Shown here: piece by piece, positions 48,245 to 58,710 of the stretch | How positions within the stretch are numbered: the stretch's first letter is position 1 | How the letters are laid out: each line of letters opens with the position of its first letter | Assembly: GCA_020466095.1 (NCBI GenBank) | Contig: CM035806.1 | Coordinates: forward strand, 61,919,559-61,983,558 | Direction: 5' to 3' | From: Chlorops oryzae | Lineage: Eukaryota; Arthropoda; Insecta; Diptera; Chloropidae | Length of the DNA stretch: 64,000 nucleotides | The notes under the pieces: model-generated | Seen by the model: only the letters and a program-made list of their open reading frames with translations | What the model was told of the DNA's origin: nothing | Database searches by the model: none | Program-made: the position numbers and the translations under genes

Positions 48245-48440
48245 CAGTGATGCCAACTCCAAAAAAAATTTTTCCCTAAATCAATTTCAAAAACCCCTAA
48301 ATTCAGGCAATTTCAAAATAAAATACCCTAAAAATTTTAATAATTTTATAAACAGAAAAAAAACAGTGCGATTTACATACTTTCAATCAAAAAATGTTTT
48401 ATTTACAATGTTTTTACAAAATTTTATCAATTACTAATGA

Positions 48441-48675
48441 ATTATAATGAAACGTTGATTCCCAGCTCACTGATCATTTCAAAAAATTCATTGTCTTCTT
48501 CATTTGTGTCAGAATTTTTAAAATCATACATATGGACGTTGAATTTTTTCAACATATCCGCAGATGGAGTAAAAATCTCGCACGACCCGTAGTTTCTCTG
48601 CAAACTAAATCTAACCATCATTAAACTTTGTAGTAACTCCACTGATAGCTTATTCCTAAGTTTGTTTTTAAATAT
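48441..48675 (-). pseudogene. hAT transposase C-terminal end
   Basis: On the minus strand, directly after the mariner insertion point, the frame reads FKNKLRNKLSVELLQSLMMV and ends KFNVHMYDF then an acidic tail. This is the end of the hAT dimerisation region. Removing the mariner and one TA joins it in frame to the block at 49964-50098. Confidence 0.75.
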
Positions 48676-48676
48676 A

Positions 48677-49961
48677 TTAGGTGTAGTAAAAAGAAATCCA
48701 TTATTTTTCCAATAGATGGCGTTATTACTCTGCATCTCGCGTTGTATAAGTCCGATCGTGTTCCGCTAGGGGGCATTAGAAAGATGACAGTTCCTACTAA
48801 AAAAGCTTTTTTGACACTTTTTTGATTGATTGATTCAGTTTTGTTTGAGAGCTTGTCAAAGATGGACATCAGCAAAGAGAAAATTCGCTACATTTTACAG
48901 TTTTTCTTCGATAAGGGAGAAAACGCAAGCCAGGCGGCTGAAAATGTGAATAGCGTTTATGGACCTGATACTGTAACAGCCAATCATGCGCAATTTTGGT
49001 TTCGTCGATTCCGTTCCGGTAACTTCGATGTCAAGGATGCACCACGCACTGGAAGCCCAATTGTCGAAAATGTCGATAAAATCATGGAAATTATCGAGTC
49101 CGACCGTCATGTTAGCACTGTTTCGATTGCAAAAGAGCTAAAGATTGCACAAAAAACCGTTTGGAACCATTTGAATAAGGCTGGATACACAAAGAAGCTC
49201 GATGTATGGGTGCCACACGAGTTAACGCAAAAAAACCTCATAGACCGAATTTCCATCTGCGAATCGCTGCTCAACCGCAACAAAATCGACCCATTTCTAA
49301 AGCGGTTGGTGACTGGTGATGAAAAGTGGGTCACTTACGACAGCGTCAAGCGAAAACGGTCGTGGTCGAAACACGGTGAACCGGCGGAAACGGTGGCCAA
49401 GCCAGGATTGACGGCCAGGAAGGTTTTGCTGTGTGTTTGGTGGGATTGGCAGGGAATTATCTACTATGAGCTGCTCCCATACGGCAAAACTCTTAACTCG
49501 GAACTCTACTGTCAACAATTGGACCGTCTGAAGGAAGCAATCGCCCATAAGCGGCCAGCTTTGGCCAATAGGAGAGGAATTGTGTTCCATCAGGACAACG
49601 CCAGGCCACACACATCGATAGTGACTCGCCAGAAGCTCCGGGAGTTTGGTTGGGAGGTTCTTCTGCATCCACCTTATAGTCCGGACCTGGCACCAAGTGA
49701 TTACCATCTGTTCCTGTCCATGGCGAACAATTTTGCTGGTGAAACATTCGCTTCAAGAGAGGCTTCTGAAATTCGACTGTCTCAATTTTTTGCTAATAGG
49801 AACGAGGGCTTCTATGAGAGAGGCATAATGAAATTACCTTTAAAATGGCAACAAGTTATCGAACAAAACGGCGCATATTTGACCTAAATCGGGTCATTCT
49901 AACTATCTTAAATAAAGCCCTCAATTTAATGCAAAAATAATTTTCTTTTTACTACACCTAA
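48677..49961 (+). mobile_element. full-length mariner, 1285 bp
   Basis: Inverted terminal repeats TTAGGTGTAGTAAAAAG at both ends, flanked by TA (48675-48676 and 49962-49963). It carries an apparently intact transposase. It is inserted into the hAT transposase C-terminal coding sequence. Confidence 0.93.
48862..49887 (+). CDS. mariner transposase (DD34D), apparently intact
   Basis: 341 residues from ATG 48862, the usual mariner length. The in-frame codons upstream lack an ATG. The N-terminus has paired helix-turn-helix regions (YILQFFFDKGENASQAAENV, then the VSTVSIAKELKIAQKTVWNH recognition part). The linker has WVPHEL. Catalytic residues are Asp in TGDEKW, Asp in HQDNARPH, and a third Asp in YSPDLAPSDYHLF, with 34 residues between the second and third. 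The protein cuts and pastes its own element at TA sites. No frameshift or stop was seen, so this copy could still be active. Confidence 0.92.
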   Translation: MDISKEKIRYILQFFFDKGENASQAAENVNSVYGPDTVTANHAQFWFRRFRSGNFDVKDAPRTGSPIVENVDKIMEIIESDRHVSTVSIAKELKIAQKTVWNHLNKAGYTKKLDVWVPHELTQKNLIDRISICESLLNRNKIDPFLKRLVTGDEKWVTYDSVKRKRSWSKHGEPAETVAKPGLTARKVLLCVWWDWQGIIYYELLPYGKTLNSELYCQQLDRLKEAIAHKRPALANRRGIVFHQDNARPHTSIVTRQKLREFGWEVLLHPPYSPDLAPSDYHLFLSMANNFAGETFASREASEIRLSQFFANRNEGFYERGIMKLPLKWQQVIEQNGAYLT

Positions 49962-49963
49962 TA

Positions 49964-50098
49964 TTATAAATTGAAAATGCGCGCTCCACACTCGCATTGG
50001 AAATTGGAAGAGTTAACAGGGCCATAGCAAACTTTGCAATGTTTTTAAACCGTTTCTGTCCTGCAGCATCACAATCATCATATACTTCAGCATAAAAA
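49964..50098 (-). pseudogene. hAT transposase fragment with the LPISNASVERAFS motif
   Basis: The minus-strand frame reads FKNIAKFAMALLTLPISNAS, continuing VERAFSIYN to the mariner insertion. The P-x-S-x-A-x-x-E-R-x-F-S pattern is the conserved hAT C-terminal (dimerisation) motif. It is cut off on the other side by the IS630/Tc1-like element starting at 50102. Confidence 0.8.
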
Positions 50099-50999
50099 CT
50101 ACACCTTTTTCAGTTTGATTTCAGAAAATGTAACAATGATTTCCGAAAGCGTAAATTTGAAATAAGAATTATAAAACTGAATGCAGAATCGTAAAATTGA
50201 GTTCCGAATGTGTAATTTTGAATTCAGAAACAGAATATTGATTTCAGAATGTGTTAATTTGATTTCAGATCCGTTAGTTTGAATTCAGAAATATAACATT
50301 GATTTCAGAAAGCGTAAATTTGTTTTCAGAAAGCGTAAGTTAAAATTAAGAAACGTAAGTTTGATTTCAGAAATATAACATTGATTTCAGAAAGCGTTAA
50401 TTTGATTTCAGAAAGCGTTAATTTGAAATCTAAGGAGTAAAATTGAATTTGGAATGCGTTATTTTGAATTCAGAAACAGAACATTGATTTAAGAATGCGT
50501 TAGTTTGATTTCAGATCCGTAAGTTTGAATTCAGAAATAAAACATTGATTTCAGAAAGCATAAATTTGTTTTCAGAAAGCGTAAGTTAAAATTCAGAAAC
50601 GTGAGTTTGATTTCAGAAACAGAACATTGATTTCAGAAAGCGTTAAATTGATTTCAGAAAGCGTTAGTTTGAAATCTGAGGAGTAAAATTGAATTTGGAA
50701 TGCGTTATTTTGAATTCAGAAACAGAACATTGATTTCAGAAAGCTATAAAATGATTTCCGAAAGCGTAAATTTGATATCAGAAAGCGTAAATTTCAATTT
50801 AGAATAAGCATGTTAGAAATAAAAAAAAATCCTTAATCCTTGAAATTTGGGCGAGGTTCTCGCTAATATTGCTCGCCGACTTGAGGTCCTTAGAATTTCG
50901 AAAATTAAAATTGTACGTTAAAGTAGGCATTGCTACGGTCAAAATGGCAAATGAAAGAAATGGTCATTTCATCACTTTCTTGGCATCAATTGGGAAAAC

Positions 51000-51162
51000 A
51001 TGTCGGAGCTAAAAGAAAACTGCGCAATTTGCATCGTATCGATGAAGTCCAAGCAGGTCAGTCGAGTCCTGCCTTGACGGCATTTGATCCACACCATCTG
51101 CTTGGCACCCATATTGCAGGAGGAGGATCCGCTTTGTCCCATTTGTCGGCAGGAAATTCATG
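51000..51162 (+). pseudogene. RING-H2 finger exon of the IS630/Tc1-like element
   Basis: From ATG 51000 the frame gives NCAICIVSMKSK, then a TGA at 51075-51077 exactly where the third RING Cys belongs. It continues RHLIHTIC and DPLCPICRQEIH. Counting the TGA as the lost Cys, the pattern C-x2-C...C-x-H-x2-H-x2-C...C-x2-C is a complete RING-H2 finger. The exon ends at 51162 with donor G|GTAAGT, leaving one base (phase 1). RING fingers usually bind E2 enzymes for ubiquitin transfer. Here it appears to be the N-terminal domain of the transposase. Confidence 0.65.
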
Positions 51163-51441
51163 GTAAGTTAATTGGTTTTTATTGAATATCCAATAAACAC
51201 AATGACATCGTTTCGATTTCGAGATGAGTTTGAAAAACTGAATTTCGCGAAGTTCTTTTTCAGTATCGTTTCGATTCCTATGTACATAGTCCTATGTACA
51301 TAGAAAGTACGAGAAATTCAGTTTTCGCGATCATCTCCTTATCGTCACCAACCCAAAATAGCGATAACCCAGAATAGCGCTTTTGTGCTTTTATATTATG
51401 TTTTACGTTTTATATTATGTTGTTGTATTGTTTTGTTGCAG
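51163..51441 (+). other. predicted intron joining RING exon and transposase exon
   Basis: 279 bp, donor GTAAGT and acceptor TTGTTTTGTTGCAG in part (TTTTGTTGCAG at the end). The split codon G|AT gives Asp and keeps both exons in one phase. Confidence 0.6.
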
Positions 51442-52492
51442 ATTCAGAACTGATGCAGCGAAGGACATACAAAGCTCACACGACCCAAGACCGCGAAAGA
51501 ATCGTTGCCGCTGCAAACCGGGGCGATGATTGGGCTTCTTTAGCAGTAAATCTGGGTATAACGTATAAGACCGCTTGGAGTTGGGTGAAATCTGGACGGA
51601 CCCAGATTTTGCCAAAAGGCGGCAATCGGCAAAGGAAACTAAGCGAGGACCAGGTCAATATTGTACTGACGTGGAGGCCAACTGCAGCATTACGTTGAAG
51701 GAAATTGCCAATCGCTTGAGAACGGAGTTCAACGTTATGCTCTGTGCAACAACTGTAGGTAACTACTTGGAAGGTCGGCTCTACACCTCCAAATTGGTGC
51801 ACTCGCAGCCCGTGACAATGAACTCTTTCGAAAATAAGGAAAAACGAGCTGCGTACGTCACGAAGCTGAACAACTACGTCAGGACCGGGAAACAAATCGT
51901 GTGGATCGATGAGACAAATTTTAATTTGTTTTGCCGCCACACCAAGGGACGATCCCGTATTGGACAGCGAGCTGTCCAGCTTCTACCAGCTTCACGCGGT
52001 CCAAATGTGCACCTGATTGGTGCAATCACCACCTCCGGAGTTGTTGTAATGTCACGTCAACGCGGATCCTTCAACAGGGACAAGTGCAGTGAGTGGATAG
52101 GCGTTGTTGCAGAGAAGTGGCAGGAGCTTGGCAATAACTTGGAGGATTTGGTAGTTGTTTGCGATAATGCTCCTTGCCACGCAGCGCTGGAAGAAGATTT
52201 GGCCAGGTGTACGGATAGTAAGGCAAAGGTTCTTCGTTTGGGACCATATTCCCCAATGTTGAATCCCATTGAGATAATATGGTCCAAAATAAAGACCTTT
52301 GTAAAAGGCCATATGATAATTCCAGAAGTCCAAAGACCTGGTCTCTCTGAGCAGCGTCTCCAGTACTTGGAAGGGCTCATTGACGAGGCAAAGTTAACGA
52401 TTTCCGGAGGAGACTGCGCACGGGCCATATATCACAGCACTACATTCCAGGCAGATGCACTTGCCTTGCATGATATGCAAGTGGGCATATAA
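51442..52492 (+). pseudogene. IS630/Tc1-superfamily transposase (DD35E), one frameshift
   Basis: Starts after the predicted splice with DSELMQRRTYKAHTTQ. A helix-turn-helix part follows (WASLAVNLGITYKTAWSWV), then a one-base frameshift near 51670-51680. The second frame (from SITLKEIANRL) carries the catalytic Asp in VWIDETNFNLF, Asp in VVVCDNAPCH and Glu in YSPMLNPIE, with 35 residues between the last two, and ends at 52492. It cuts at TA sites like other members. Apart from the frameshift and the RING-exon stop it is complete, so decay is recent. Confidence 0.82.
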
Positions 52493-52723
52493 ACCTATAT
52501 TTAATGTAAATACATATATTAAAATATATTGTTCTGAATTTTAACTTACGCTTTCGGAAATCACTTTAACGCTTTCTGAAATCAATGTTCTGTTTCTGAA
52601 TTCAAACTTACGCTTTCTGAAATGAAATTAACGCATTCTGAAATCAATGTTCTATTTCTGAATTCAAAATAACGCATTCCAAATTCAATTTTACTCCTCA
52701 GATTTCAAATTAACGCTTTTGTA

Positions 52724-52780
52724 TTTTTTTAGATTTAATCGCCCTAGCACAGCAAGATAAAAATCTTATAGTTAGTGTGT
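52724..52780 (-). pseudogene. short hAT transposase piece
   Basis: On the minus strand the bases next to the foldback MITE read LNTLTIRFLSCC. This fits the strand following the DESTD block in hAT transposases, so it continues the piece at 53396-54000 once the MITE is removed. Confidence 0.5.
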
Positions 52781-52784
52781 TTAG

Positions 52785-53396
52785 TGATGCCGCAAGACGA
52801 GACAAGGCGAGAGCAGGCTGCCCTCTTGTCTTGTATCGTTATGTAGCTTAAAATCTCTCGCCTTGTCTTGTCTCAGTCATTAAAGACAAGAGACTTGATC
52901 TCGAGACACGAGAGTTTCGTTTCTTGTCTCGTCGCGTCTTTTTTACTTCTGGTAAATTTTTTAAAATGTGAAACAAACTTTGCATTTGTAGCAGCAAGGT
53001 TGTAATGCTGGGTTGGCTCAGCGAGTTAATTGTTCGTCTATAGCTCGTGAAGGCGAGGGTTCTCGATCCTCGAGTGTGGCTATGGAAAAAAGGTAACTTT
53101 CTATTTTCATTATTAAATTTTTTATTTTAATAAATTTTATTATTAAAGGCGCATTTGAAGCATTCCACAGAAAATGATAGGTACTTTTGTCCCGTAAAAA
53201 CAAAAACCAGTTTAATCAACTCAAAAGTTGTTGTCTCTTGACGAGATTTAAGACAAGACAAGGCAAGGCAATACAAGAGACCCTAGTTCTCTTGTCTCGC
53301 AGAAGGGCGATTCGAGACACGAAATTCGTTCTCTTGTCTCGTCTCTTGCACGAAATCTCTCGTCTTGTCTGGGATTCTCGCCCTCTTGCGGCATCA
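52785..53396. mobile_element. foldback MITE with a tRNA-like segment
   Basis: Ends TGATGCCGCAAGACGAGA and the inverted CTCTTGCGGCATCA. Both arms are filled with CTTGTCTCGTC/GACGAGACAAG type repeats, giving strong self-complementarity. In the middle (53008-53088) a segment has A-box-like TTGGCTCAGCGAG and B-box-like GGTTCTCGATCCTCG. It interrupts the hAT transposase just after DESTDSSTQI. Confidence 0.7.
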
Positions 53397-54000
53397 ATAT
53401 CTGTGTTGAACTATCAGTACTTTCGTCGACAATAATTGAATAAGGGGAGTCTCCCAGTTCTTCGATAAGCTGATCAAGAATGCACGGCCCTAGTACATTC
53501 TTGATGAGCATGGTGCACTTAGTTCGATGGAGTTTCAATTTTCAAAGAACATCAGATGAAGGGTCCAGTTGGGGTAGGATACTAACCATATGATCTACCG
53601 TTTTTATGGAACAATCTTCGGTAATGAAAGCTGCTATTTTAAGTTCAGCAGTTTTTATATCATCTTTCATCATTGGCTTGAATGTTGATCCTAATTTGTT
53701 TTTTGATGACCAGATTTGTCTCTTAGAACAGCATTTATATGTTTTTTCGATCTCGAATGTAGCAATAACCGCTTTTTATGAGCTAATCATGTTATACGAC
53801 AATATACACAATAGGCTCTTTATGTCTGCCTTGTGGGATCGGGCTTGATCCAATCTATCGAAAGCAAAGTTGGAAAAAATTTTTCTAAGAACCATAAAAA
53901 CGGAAAAAGAATAATTTATCAAACCTTTACGATCATTTTCTTTTTCCCACCTTTGAGAGTATCTTTGACAATACTTTTTCGAAGTTGTTTCATTTGACAT
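53396..54000 (-). pseudogene. hAT transposase N-terminal half
   Basis: Starts MSNETTSKKYCQRYSQRW at 54000. After frameshifts it continues with TAELKIAAFITEDCSI, DHMVSILPQL, LHRTKCTMLIKNVLG, and SPYSIIVDESTD. The Asp in VDESTD is the first catalytic residue of hAT transposases. Frameshifts or stops near 53776 and 53540 and the MITE insertion make it non-functional. Confidence 0.75.
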
Positions 54001-54401
54001 TTTTATATTAAGCCGCTAGAAAAATATGCATGTAACGTTTTTCGTTATATTGGCGTTAGTAGAGATGTGATAGAAGCATCGATACAAGTCAGCTTTTCCA
54101 TGTATCGAATATCACCGGAGAGAAATCGGTACATGTGACGTTTTGACATTTGAAACCCTGGGTTTCGCCGATAACCCTAACCCGGCCTAGTGAGAACATA
54201 GCATAAGAAGCAAGCGAGTTTCGGATGAAGGGCAAGCGAAAAAATTTTATGCGGTATGAATGAAAAAAAAATTTGATTCAGTTATCATTTTCCCCGAAAA
54301 AAAACCCTAAACATTTTTTACCCCCCAAAAAAAACCCAATTCAAATCAATTTCCCCCAAAAATAGGGTAAAATACTCAAAGTTGGCAGCACTGCTTCCAA
54401 A

Positions 54402-55989
54402 CCGTCACGCACAAGCTCTTTCAAGAAATTCCTATAATCTTTTTATTTTTTATTTTTTAACCATCTAGCATGTAAGACCGCCCTCAGGCGGGCATCAATA
54501 AAAGCTAAATGGCAGCAAATCCGTTGATATATTTGTATGTCAATATGATTATTAGCATCTGGCAAGTCTCTGAGCACATTTTGAGCGATCACTGAAGTCT
54601 CTGTGACGTTTGGTTGAGTTTTTACAGTCATTTGAATGCGTTAACCAAGAAATTAGCACGTAAAAACTTTTCGTACAATTGTTTTTTTAATTTTCAAACA
54701 ACCAAAACTTTTGTTTTTGTTTGCTGAATCATGTGAAATAATATTTTCTGAGTGATTTGAACCTTCTACTTTCGAATAATTTCTTATTTGATTATATTAA
54801 ATAATTTTTCGCAAGAATTTTAGAGGGGCGGTCTTTCGATTTTTTCACCTGGCGGTCGACAGATAATTTTTTTTTTGGATTTCAACATCAGATTCGGATT
54901 CCACGCACCCAAATTATTTTAGAAAAAATTTTTCGTCAAAAAATTTCTAGCCGTTCAATTTTGCATGCTAGAGGGTTAAGCATAAAAAGATTGGTAAACT
55001 CTTTTATTTCTCTGTTTTTCAAATAATGTAAATGTTAAAATATCTACTTTTCCCCAAAAACAAAAAACAAAAAAAAAAACGACGGTCGCTCGAGCAGGGA
55101 TCGAACCCGCCGACCTTGTTTTTTACAAGAATTCATATCAAACTTAAGCAGCTATCTTCTTAACTTTTCGTTCAATTTTTCGTTAAAATAAACGATAAGT
55201 TTTCTCTATGGTTTCAATAAGGCAATCTTCTTGTATAAAAACCATAGAGAAATCTTATTGTTTTTCTTCCATTTTATGTGGTATCGTTTTCTCTGTGTAC
55301 TTCTTTAATACTTCATAATATTGGTCTAGTTTTTATTAGTCATTGCCAATCTCGTTCAGTTGAATGATTGAACGAATTAGTTCATTTATCGTGAGTAAAA
55401 TCATTCGTTCACAGCGGTCAATCGTTCACTTCGTGCATGTAATGTAGACATATGATTTTCGCGAATATCAATTTTGCTTCGAAATTGTAATATTTCGTGT
55501 ATAAAACTGTTATATTAAAGTCAAACTGTCATATTTGTTACTAAACCTGTTTCTTATTTGTATTGACACAAAACAACATCAAAGATTTGATAAATATTTT
55601 CTTGCAGTTCCAAAAATTTGGTGGTAAATACGGGTGTGTTCTGTCCACTGTCAATCCCGCAAACATTAAATTTGTGTAATTTCCATACGGAAAGGCAACA
55701 CATAGTGCTCCAATATTGTCGTGACGCTGGGCATATCCAAGCCGAATTTAGCTTTCTTGGGCTGGGGTCCCACAATCTGTGCCGATTTTTACCGGGTCAC
55801 ATCGGCACAAATTTCAACATTTTCTACACTCATTTTGAAGTTCACAATCAAGGGTGTTGGGAATATCCGCAAGTGCGGAGCTTCAACATCTTCATCCGCA
55901 TTTATCGATGCCGATTTTCATGCGGAGCAGGTGTGCCACAATTCTTATAAAAATAGCTAAGGTTCTATATGGTTCACACTTGTCAGCAT
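54402..55989. other. AT-rich stretch, little supported
   Basis: A 62-codon minus-strand frame at 54443-54631 (MTVKTQPNVTETSVIAQNVL to ARLRAVLHARWLKNKK) has coding-like composition but no family I know. It could be the accessory protein of the surrounding large element. At 55083-55165 on the minus strand a B-box-like GGCGGGTTCGATCCCTG and A-box-like TAGCTGCTTAAG suggest another tRNA-like relic. No other gene was seen. Confidence 0.35.
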
Positions 55990-56490
55990 CAGAGTCCAAT
56001 GGTTGCGTTCATTCTATCGACGCATCGAATGCGGAAAAAATCAGTGCATTCCAAAGCCGAGTGCGTTGCCCGATAGCGACCGAGTGCTGCCATATACTTT
56101 TGTTGGTGATGATGCGTTTCAACTGACTGACAACTTTATGAAACCGTTTGGACATACTTATCTATCTCGGGAGCAACGAATATTCAACTACCGGCTAGTA
56201 GAGCTCGCCGATTAGTTGGAAATGCGTTTGGCATTTTGGCTTCACGATTTCGAATTTTTCAACGTCCAATTAACCTGGACCCTGAAAAGGTGCAGAATAT
56301 CGTGTAAGCTTGCTCCTATCTGCAAACCTATATGAGCAAAGAAACTTCCCCACAATTCACCTTAAGTGCGCTCTACAAAATGAAAGCTATGAAACATTCA
56401 GACAGCCAAATTATGAACTGCAAAGTCTTCAGCCTTTACTTTCACGAAATATCGCAAATAGTGCCAAAAATATTCGACAACATTTTAGCG
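55990..56490 (+). pseudogene. PIF/Harbinger transposase, C-terminal relic
   Basis: Plus-strand reading RRIECGKNQCIPKPSALP is followed by PYTFVGDDAFQLTDNFMKPF, which is the second catalytic Asp region. Next is REQRIFNYRL, then a one-base frameshift near 56212, then LVGNAFGILASRFRIFQRP and DPEKVQNIV, which contains the Glu region of Harbinger transposases. The upstream catalytic block is not readable with confidence (55600-55980 is degenerate). It is cut at 56494 by a pogo-like MITE. Confidence 0.78.
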
Positions 56491-56494
56491 AATA

Positions 56495-57512
56495 CAGTGA
56501 ACTCTCGAAAACTCGAACACCCACAAACTCGAACCCCCGCAAACTCGAACATTTTTTTTTCACCATTGACTATTCTAAAACTCGAACAAAGTTTGAAGGC
56601 TCTAAAACTCGAACAAAATTTTCTTCTTGTTTTATGTATTAAAACACAAATCAAAATACGTTTGTTGACATGTGATCATCCCTGTGTACACACGCTCATG
56701 TATTTGCCTGTCTTTCTCTTATTTTGTTTTGGTTGGGCAAGATCCACCGTTAGTTTCGCAAAATTTTTGTGAATCTTTCCACGTTGTTTACGTAGAGCAG
56801 TGCGAAACCATTCATGATATGAAATAGCCCAGCAGGACAAGTCACGGTGAAACAATCTATGATTTCAGCATGACATTAGAGCCGCAACTCTTCCTGACTT
56901 TACACCAACTTTCTAATGAAAATTACACATAAGCGGCCGTCATAAAAGAACATGTCACGAGTTGGTCATTGAAATTGGAGTAGATATATATTTTAACTTG
57001 AAATGAAAGTAAACAACATCCTGTCTCGATAACAATGCCATTGGCATTGCGATGAATAACAGCTTCTCCCGATGACAATATCATTACAATTGAGAAATAA
57101 TCATTTTTCTTCTTGATCTCCACGGTGAAAAAATTAATGAATTTGTCCTTTATGCTAAAAAGTCCGGCTGGGTATTGTAGGAGTGTTGGCATTGCGTTGG
57201 CAGCGATTTAAAGCGATTTAAATTATGTAAAATTTTTTACATAAGCATGTACTTTTCAACAAAAAAATTAAAATAGTTTGAAAAAAGCCTTCGTTTTTGA
57301 TTAATTTTAAATTGGAAATGGACTGTAGAAATCTTGAGAAGTTAAAAAGTTTAAGTATATTAAAATTTTCTATCAATATGCGAGTAAAGACTGAATTTAA
57401 GATAAAAAAAACGCATAAATAAATAAAAAATATATGGCGTTCCAAAACTCGAACAATTCGTTAACTTGAACAGTGCCGGTTTTATTCAGTTCGAGTTTTC
57501 GAGAGTTCACTG
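56495..57512. mobile_element. pogo-like TIR element, 1018 bp
   Basis: Perfect terminal repeats starting CAGTGAACTCTCGAAAAC, flanked by TA (56493-56494 and 57513-57514). Subterminal AACTCGAACA repeats occur on both sides. No transposase is visible. Confidence 0.85.
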
Positions 57513-57567
57513 TATTTTAATAATGAGGGCCAAGTCTCCTGGCAAGAAAGCATTTTTGACTAAAAAT

Positions 57568-57834
57568 CATATAGTACTATAGATGGCACTTGGCAAAAAA
57601 CGTGTGTGTTGAATTGAAGTAGGCCCCCTGTGCATGCATTCTTATGGAAAAATCAAAAATGTAGCAGGCCCCCTGAAAATTCCGGTTCCGGTCTAACAAA
57701 TATTTTATAATCTTGTAACATGAACTAAAATTTCTGTTAAAAATCAGCTATATATAAGTGTTATTCAATGGTTTTTCATAAGAACTCATTTTATTTTTCA
57801 GCAAAATATGTTATTTTTATAAAATCAAAAAAAA
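57568..57834. repeat. right arm of the ~265-bp inverted repeat pair
   Basis: Inverse partner of 47570-47838, about 90% alike by eye. The DINE-like element at 57836 begins at its outer edge. Confidence 0.75.
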
Positions 57835-57835
57835 C

Positions 57836-58710
57836 AAGTAAGGGTGTTATAGTCAGGCAAGCCTGACAATAGAATACCCGACACAGACACACATCTTCAA
57901 ATAATTTTTAATATCAGGAGTTGTTTAAGGCCATAGGGGCCCCATATACCGACATTTGTTTAATTTCTTTATGAAAACCGCCCATTTGCCACGCCCACTT
58001 TTCCAATTTTTCAAAATTCTAATCGGAGGCTTAAATATACGCGCAAATTCTAAGTTTCATTGAAATATATGGAAAATGTGAGATTTTGGGGCAGTTTTAA
58101 GATTTTTGTGACAGACCCTAGTACTGGAGGTACCCTTAATAATGGACTGATCAAGAAAATTTTTGGGCAGGATGTTTATGGCTACAAAGGAAGTATAAGT
58201 GCCAATTTTCGTTCAAGTCCCACAGGCGTGTCGGGAGTAGGAGACAATTTTCGAAAAACGCCCTTCTGCCACGCCCATTTTTCTGATTTTTGTAAATCAC
58301 ATTAATTGGCCTAAAATATGCTCAAATGCCAAATTTCATCAAAATAACTTGAAAAACATCGGTCTTAGAGCAGTTTTTGTGATTTTCATAACAGGCCCTA
58401 GTACTGGAGGCACCCCTAAAAATGGTCCGATCGGGTCCATTCTCGAACTTGTTCTTACTCATGTCCCCGTGAGCACGCATACCAAATTTCGTGAAGATAG
58501 CTCAACTCCTTCGATAAGAAAACTGTATACAAACAGACAGACGGACAGACAAACAGACAGACAGACAGACGGACATGGCTAAACCGAATCTCCTAGTGAC
58601 TCTGATCATTTCTATATATATTTTGTATGGCCTATCTCGACTGGTTCTGGGTGTTACACACAACCACACAAACGCAATATACCCTCGACACAGAGTGTGT
58701 CGGGTATAAT
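57836..58710 (+). mobile_element. DINE-1/mini-me-like element, full length
   Basis: Starts CAAGTAAGGGTGTTATAGTC with the perfect hairpin GTCAGGC-AA-GCCTGAC, then ATACCCGACACA, which pairs with the terminal TGTGTCGGGTAT. The internal (GACAGACG)n/ACAGACAG tract is at ~58536-58575. Same family as 8000-8812. Confidence 0.8.

Larger units (their letters stand above)
50102..52721 (+). mobile_element. IS630/Tc1-like element with long repeated ends
   Basis: Flanked by TA (50100-50101 and 52722-52723). Both ends are built from many inverted-orientation copies of a short unit, TTGATTTCAGAAAGCGTAA, covering ~750 bp on the left (50110-50815) and ~190 bp on the right (52530-52715). Between them lies a two-exon gene: a RING-H2 exon (51000-51162) and a DDE transposase exon (51442-52492). 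Confidence 0.8.
48245..54393 (-). mobile_element. 6.1-kb hAT element with nested insertions
   Basis: Terminal repeats CAGTGATGCCAACT on the left and the inverted AGTTGGCAGCACTG on the right. Perfect 8-bp target duplications CTTCCAAA lie at 48237-48244 and 54394-54401. Pieces of a hAT transposase lie on the minus strand at 53396-54000, 52724-52780, 49964-50098 and 48441-48675. They are separated by a foldback MITE, an IS630/Tc1-like element and a mariner. The middle of the transposase is missing, so the element is dead. Confidence 0.88.

Noticed and set aside
51075..51077. TGA as a selenocysteine codon in the RING finger
   Set aside because: RING cysteines bind zinc and no SECIS-like structure was seen; a point mutation is simpler.
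55554..55775. 73-codon minus-strand frame with FNVCGIDSGQNTPVF
   Set aside because: Could not be matched to a family. It lies opposite a degenerate stretch just upstream of the plus-strand Harbinger relic.
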